Positions 6,345-9,159 of a stretch of 9,159 nt of DNA are shown here, in pieces; position 1 is the stretch's first letter, and every line of letters starts with the position of its first letter. The notes under the pieces are model-generated. The model had not been told where the DNA came from and did not search any database. It worked only from the letters and a program-made list of their open reading frames with translations. The DNA lies in NCBI GenBank assembly GCA_027036095.1, contig JALVTA010000074.1:1-9159 (forward strand), read 5' to 3'. Made by a program: the position numbers and the translations under genes. The stretch is from Thiotrichales bacterium (GTDB taxonomy: Bacteria; Pseudomonadota; Gammaproteobacteria; Thiomicrospirales; Thiomicrospiraceae).

Positions 6345-6898
6345 CTCTGCTGACACCGCAACAGGCGGCGGATGCGCTGCGCACGGGCGGCATCGTTGCC
6401 ACGCCCACCGAAGGGGTGATGGGACTGAGCTGCGATCCCTTCGATCAGGCCGCTGTCGGCCGGCTGCTGGCGCTGAAGGGGCGGCCGGTGGAAAAGGGGC
6501 TGATTCTGGTGGCCGCCGGTCTGGATCAGCTGGACGGTCTGATTGACTGGTCCGCCCTGCCGGGCGAACGACGTTCGCGCATTGAGGCGGACTGGCCGGG
6601 GCCGGTCACCTGGACACTGCCGGCCACCTCGAAGGTGCCCGTGTGGATCCGGGGGCGCTTTCCCACCGTGGCGGTGCGCATCAGCGCCCATTCCGTCATG
6701 CAGGCGCTGTGCCGCGCCTTTGACGGTCCCGTGGTTTCCACTAGCGCCAACAGAAGCGGCCAGCCGCCGGCGCTCGGCTGTGATCAGGCCGTCGGCAGCT
6801 TCGGAGAGGCTCTGGCCGGCTGTGTAGAAGGGGCCCTGGGCGGCCATGCCGGCCCTACGCCCATCTACGATGGGCTGACCGGCGCGCCGTTGCGCTGA
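6341..6898 (+). CDS. tsaC: Threonylcarbamoyl-AMP synthase, YrdC/Sua5 family
   Basis: Makes threonylcarbamoyl-AMP from threonine, bicarbonate and ATP, the first step of t6A formation at position 37 of ANN-decoding tRNAs. The 185-residue length fits TsaC (about 190) and lacks the extra C-terminal Sua5 domain. Family motifs are GGIVATPTEGVMGLSCDP near the N terminus, LLALKGRPVEKGLILVAA (the basic nucleotide-binding patch), WPGPVTW, VAVRIS, and VSTSANRSGQPP. Differences from the common form include TEGVMGLS where TEAVYGLG is usual, and TPIYD near the end where SEIRD is usual. The start is the ATG overlapping the thrB stop, with no Shine-Dalgarno of its own, implying translation coupled to thrB. 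Its stop lies 1 bp from the stop of the convergent ferritin gene. YciO is the less likely alternative. Confidence 0.88.
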   Translation: MTLLTPQQAADALRTGGIVATPTEGVMGLSCDPFDQAAVGRLLALKGRPVEKGLILVAAGLDQLDGLIDWSALPGERRSRIEADWPGPVTWTLPATSKVPVWIRGRFPTVAVRISAHSVMQALCRAFDGPVVSTSANRSGQPPALGCDQAVGSFGEALAGCVEGALGGHAGPTPIYDGLTGAPLR

Positions 6899-6899
6899 C

Positions 6900-7430
6900 T
6901 CAGGCGTTCTCGCCGCCTTCGTCTGCTCCGCCGTGGGCGCCGGCCAGATACTGGTCGAAGAGATAGAGCGCCTCGCCACTGTCCTGCCCGGTGTAGCCGA
7001 GCACCCTGGCCTTGTCCAGCACGGTCATGAATAGGGCTTCTTCCTCATGCTGCTCGGCAATAAACCACTGGATGAAGTTGAAGGTCTGGTAGTCCTTTTC
7101 GGCAAAGCTCTGTTCGGCGATGTTCTTGATCAGCCGGGTGACACGCTTTTCATGTTCATAGGCGGCCTGGATCACATCCATCAGGCTGGAAAACTCCGCC
7201 TGCGGCGCCGGCAGCTCGCCCAGCCGCACGGACTGGCCGGTTTCGATCAGATAGTCGAAGATGCGGTCCCGATGGCCTTCCTCTTCCTGACTGTGGGTGC
7301 GGAAGAACTTCGCTGCGCCATCCAGTCCCTTTTCCGCCGTCCAAGCGGCCATCTGCAGGTATTTGTAGGCGGCGTTCTGTTCTTCGGTGATCTGGTTGTT
7401 CAGCAGTGTGTAGATGTTCTCGCTCAGCAT
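6900..7430 (-). CDS. ftnA: Bacterial non-heme ferritin
   Basis: Iron-storage protein that should assemble as a 24-subunit shell, oxidise Fe(II) and store ferric mineral in the cytoplasm. The 176-residue product aligns almost position for position with E. coli FtnA. Ferroxidase-centre residues are present: E17, Y24, E50 and H53 (in QEEEGHRDR), E94 (in YEHEKRV), and E126, Q127 and E130 (in FIAEQHEEEALF). There is no haem-binding methionine context of bacterioferritin. The C-terminal tail, with GGADEGGENA, is longer and more acidic than in E. coli. The start is set by a strong Shine-Dalgarno (AAGGAGGG). It is convergent with tsaC and lies downstream of psiE on the same strand, but it seems to have its own promoter. 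Confidence 0.95.
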   Translation of the reverse strand: MLSENIYTLLNNQITEEQNAAYKYLQMAAWTAEKGLDGAAKFFRTHSQEEEGHRDRIFDYLIETGQSVRLGELPAPQAEFSSLMDVIQAAYEHEKRVTRLIKNIAEQSFAEKDYQTFNFIQWFIAEQHEEEALFMTVLDKARVLGYTGQDSGEALYLFDQYLAGAHGGADEGGENA

Positions 7431-7435
7431 GGCGA

Positions 7436-7443
7436 CCCTCCTT
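7436..7443 (-). promoter_or_regulatory. Strong ribosome binding site of the ferritin gene
   Basis: On the minus strand AAGGAGGG precedes the ATG at 7430 with a 5-nt gap. It is by far the best Shine-Dalgarno in the window, while most other genes here have weak or none. This suggests high translation of ferritin. Confidence 0.8.
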
Positions 7444-7455
7444 GGTTGATTGCCA

Positions 7456-7494
7456 ATGCCTTAAAGGCATAGGTTCAATGATAGGGTTTTTCAA
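7456..7494 (-). promoter_or_regulatory. Ferritin promoter with overlapping palindrome (candidate operator)
   Basis: On the minus strand TTGAAA (7494-7489) and TATGCC (7471-7466) are separated by 17 bp, a plausible sigma-70 arrangement. The perfect inverted repeat ATGCCTT-A-AAGGCAT (7456-7470) overlaps the -10 and predicted start site. Its symmetry extends outward to CC/GG after one mismatched pair. A repressor bound there would block transcription. It does not resemble a Fur box. The palindrome is seen directly; the promoter and operator roles are inferred. Confidence 0.4.
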
Positions 7495-7513
7495 GAAGGC
7501 TCGCCGTCTTTTG

Positions 7514-7960
7514 TCACAGCGGGTCGTCCACCGCCGGTGGCGGCTGACGGCGCATCAGGTAATAGACCACCCCCACGGCCAGAATGGCCAGGGTCACCAG
7601 CCCGTAGGTCCATGCCCAGGTGGTGGAAAAGTGTTCGTTTTCCACCGGCAGCAGCACCAGCTGGCGCAGCAGGGTGATCAGCACCACCTCCACGAAGACG
7701 ATGATGTCGAAGGTGCCGAATTTCATCCAGCGGATCTCGGCGCTGATCAGCGAGGAGAGGATCCACAGGATGAACAGGTTGCCCAGCGCGTCGAGAAAGC
7801 CGCGGATGTAGATCTGCTGCTCGAACGCCTGCCACAGGTTGATGAAGAACTGCACGATGACCAGGGCCGCGGCCACCAGCAGCGCCAGTGCGATGAAGAT
7901 GTGCAGGCCGCGGTTGGCCTGTTCGAGAAAGCGGCGGATGAAGAGGGTGGGTTTTTCCAT
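7514..7960 (-). CDS. psiE: PsiE family membrane protein
   Basis: A 148-residue inner-membrane protein with four predicted helices (about 19-44, 55-72, 84-104 and 115-137). It matches the phosphate-starvation-inducible PsiE family, including the conserved core LWILSSLISAEIRWMKFG, then FDIIVFVEVVLITLLRQL and LLPVE. The biochemical role of the family is not known. In E. coli psiE expression responds to phosphate starvation and cAMP-CRP. The start codon shares one base with the stop of the upstream M48 gene (TGATG), so the pair is almost certainly co-transcribed and translationally coupled. No pho-box was recognised near it. It ends 83 bp before the ferritin start. Confidence 0.85.
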   Translation of the reverse strand: MEKPTLFIRRFLEQANRGLHIFIALALLVAAALVIVQFFINLWQAFEQQIYIRGFLDALGNLFILWILSSLISAEIRWMKFGTFDIIVFVEVVLITLLRQLVLLPVENEHFSTTWAWTYGLVTLAILAVGVVYYLMRRQPPPAVDDPL

Positions 7961-8877
7961 CAGACTGTCCGGCCTCTGATGGCGGCGTGACGGCTCTGGT
8001 GTACAACGTTCCGACGCGCTTTTTCATACAGGGGCCAGACCTTCTTGGCCGTCTTTTCAAGTATGTGGATGCGGGTGTCGTAGCTGGGGTGGGTGCTTAG
8101 CAGCTCCGGCGGGGCGCCGTTGCCCAGTTTCTTCATCTTCTTCCACACATTGACGGCCGCGTAGGGGTTGTAGCCGGCGCGGGCAGCCAGCTCCACCCCC
8201 ATTCTGTCGGCCTCTTCCTCATGCAGGCGGGAGAACGGCAGCCCCACGGTGAGGTTGTAGGCCATGGCGGCCAGCTGCTGTTCGGTCTGGCCGGCACCCA
8301 GGGCGACGGCGCCGATGTTGAGCGCCAGATTGGCCAGCATGGCCTGGGACATGCGCTCACGGGCATGCTCCCGCAGAGCATGGGAGATCTCATGCCCCAG
8401 CACGGCGGCCAGTTCGTCGTCGGTCAGCTTCAGTTTCTTCACCAGCCCGGAATAGACCACGATCTTGCCGCCGGGCATGCACCAGGCGTTGAGCTCGTCC
8501 GAGTCGATGACATGCACTTCCCAGTTCCACTTGGGCGCGTTGGGGCGGAAGACCGCCGTCTGCGGGATCATGCGCTGCACGATGCGGCGCACCCGCGCCA
8601 GCAGTTTCGGGTCGGTGTCCAGCTTGCCGGCCTTTTTCGCTTCAGCCAGCACCTGTCGGTAGCTTTTGGCGGCGTCCCGCTCCAGCTGCTGTTCGGAGAC
8701 CAGCATCAGCTGGCTGCGGTCCACGCCGACGGCACCTCGGGCGGTGGTTTTCTGCGTGGCGCAGCCAGTCAGGGCTACGGAGGCGCTCAGAAGCGAGAAA
8801 AACAGCGCCTTTTTCAGCCGCGCAAAAAACCGTCCGGCAAAAATGGGGGAGGCCCCGTTCCGCAATCGTCTGTGCAT
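7960..8877 (-). CDS. M48 family zinc metalloprotease lipoprotein (LoiP/YcaL-like)
   Basis: A 305-residue secreted, lipid-anchored zinc protease. A hydrophobic stretch (24-36) leads to the lipobox LTGC with C39 as the lipidated residue, so it should sit in the outer membrane facing the periplasm. The peptidase has AVLGHEISHALREH with zinc ligands H162 and H166 and catalytic E163. The third ligand is in RLHEEEADRMGVE (probably E220). A C-terminal STHPSYDTRI motif is also typical of the family. E. coli LoiP and YcaL are the nearest recognised relatives; they act in periplasmic and outer-membrane protein quality control. The start is uncertain: the ATG at 8877 gives an unusually long n-region, and repeat copy C fills codons 5-15. 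Without that, a typical signal peptide would begin at residue 21, a CTG at 8817. No clear ribosome binding site supports either. psiE overlaps its stop by one base. Confidence 0.9.
   Translation of the reverse strand: MHRRLRNGASPIFAGRFFARLKKALFFSLLSASVALTGCATQKTTARGAVGVDRSQLMLVSEQQLERDAAKSYRQVLAEAKKAGKLDTDPKLLARVRRIVQRMIPQTAVFRPNAPKWNWEVHVIDSDELNAWCMPGGKIVVYSGLVKKLKLTDDELAAVLGHEISHALREHARERMSQAMLANLALNIGAVALGAGQTEQQLAAMAYNLTVGLPFSRLHEEEADRMGVELAARAGYNPYAAVNVWKKMKKLGNGAPPELLSTHPSYDTRIHILEKTAKKVWPLYEKARRNVVHQSRHAAIRGRTV
8833..8862 (-). repeat. Dispersed repeat, copy C, inside the M48 gene start
   Basis: The reverse complement of this 30-bp unit begins CGGAACGGGG and ends CATTTTTGCCGGA. It matches copy B (431-460) at 28 of 30 positions. 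The centre GGGG-CCT-CCCC is a perfect 4-bp stem with a 3-nt loop. As in copy B, a CGG-TTTTTT run follows soon after, but here without the intervening 12-nt insertion. It occupies codons 5-15 of the M48 reading frame if translation starts at 8877. Confidence 0.7.
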
Positions 8878-8893
8878 GATGGATTTACCCGCT

Positions 8894-8928
8894 TAAAATG
8901 CATGGCATTGTCTGACTGATTGTAGGAG
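8894..8928 (+). promoter_or_regulatory. Likely hemF -10 element and ribosome binding site
   Basis: TAAAAT (8894-8899) matches the -10 consensus at 5 of 6 positions and predicts a leader of about 29 nt. TAGGAG (8923-8928) lies 6 nt before the hemF ATG and fixes the start. No clear -35 is seen. The 57-bp region is shared with the divergent M48 gene. It also contains AATGC-ATG-GCATT (8897-8909), a short imperfect dyad. Confidence 0.45.
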
Positions 8929-8934
8929 CCGACC

Positions 8935-9159
8935 ATGGATTTGCAAGCCGTTCGGGACTATCTGCGCAACCTGCAGGATGACATCTGCCGCCAGCTGGAG
9001 GAGGAAGACGGCGGCCGCTTCGTCACGGATGAGTGGACCCGTCCCGAACCGGAGGGGCAGATGAAGCTCACCGGCGGCGGCGTCACCCGCGTGCTGGAAG
9101 GGCAGGTGATCGAAAAGGGCGGCGTCAACTTCTCCCATGTGTTCGGCGAGGAGCTGCCC
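8935..9159 (+). CDS. hemF: Coproporphyrinogen III oxidase, oxygen-dependent, N-terminal part (3' end outside window)
   Basis: The first 75 codons of the enzyme that oxidatively decarboxylates coproporphyrinogen III to protoporphyrinogen IX with molecular oxygen, in haem synthesis. Diagnostic stretches are YLRNLQDDICRQLEEEDGG, FVTDEWTRPE, the glycine-rich LTGGGVTRVLEGQVIEKG, and GVNFSHVFGEELP. These match the N-terminal part of HemF in order and spacing. The ATG at 8935 has a TAGGAG ribosome binding site 6 nt upstream and homology starts within a few residues. The frame stays open to the window edge. The gene is divergent from the M48 lipoprotein gene with 57 bp between start codons. Haem synthesis and ferritin (1.5 kb away) both handle iron, but they are on opposite strands and need not be co-regulated. 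Confidence 0.92.
   Translation, partial: MDLQAVRDYLRNLQDDICRQLEEEDGGRFVTDEWTRPEPEGQMKLTGGGVTRVLEGQVIEKGGVNFSHVFGEELP

Noticed and set aside
7493..7510. Imperfect hairpin AAGAAGG/CCGTCTT between psiE and ftnA as a terminator
   Set aside because: It has one mismatch, a 4-nt loop, and no T run in the psiE direction; too weak to call.

Overview
This window looks like an ordinary chromosomal housekeeping segment of a GC-rich gammaproteobacterium. PurT, PolA, ThrB, TsaC, FtnA, PsiE and HemF all read as proteobacterial, mostly gammaproteobacterial, versions of their families. The genus cannot be fixed from the sequence. NhaD suggests sodium or alkaline-pH homeostasis, and HemF (oxygen-dependent) plus ferritin suggest an aerobic or microaerobic life. 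I see no phage genes, insertion sequence, CRISPR array, tRNA or rRNA.

Left part (1-1766, + strand): the 3' end of an nhaD-type Na+/H+ antiporter gene, a 206-bp intergenic stretch with short repeats and hairpins, then a complete purT (formate-dependent purine synthesis). purT converges with polA across a 59-bp gap.

Centre (1767-6898): polA on the minus strand is divergent from a + strand cluster of three genes: a membrane-anchored HD-GYP-like protein, homoserine kinase thrB and threonylcarbamoyl-AMP synthase tsaC. The 71-bp divergent region holds a 25-bp dyad with a TAGAAT -10-like hexamer in each arm. thrB and tsaC overlap by ATGA, coupling a threonine-making step to a threonine-using tRNA modification enzyme.

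Right part (6900-9159): on the minus strand, an M48 metalloprotease lipoprotein gene and a psiE-family membrane protein gene share one base (TGATG). A ferritin gene follows with its own strong ribosome binding site and a palindrome at its promoter. Divergent from the M48 gene, hemF begins and runs off the window end.

The one structure not explained by genes is a short dispersed repeat. Two copies (431-460 on +, 8833-8862 on -) match at 28 of 30 positions, and a weaker third copy lies at 335-366. All share a GGGG/CCCY mini-hairpin and a TTTTGCCGG tail. One copy lies inside the first codons of the M48 lipoprotein gene. I found no convincing large, previously undescribed multi-gene system.
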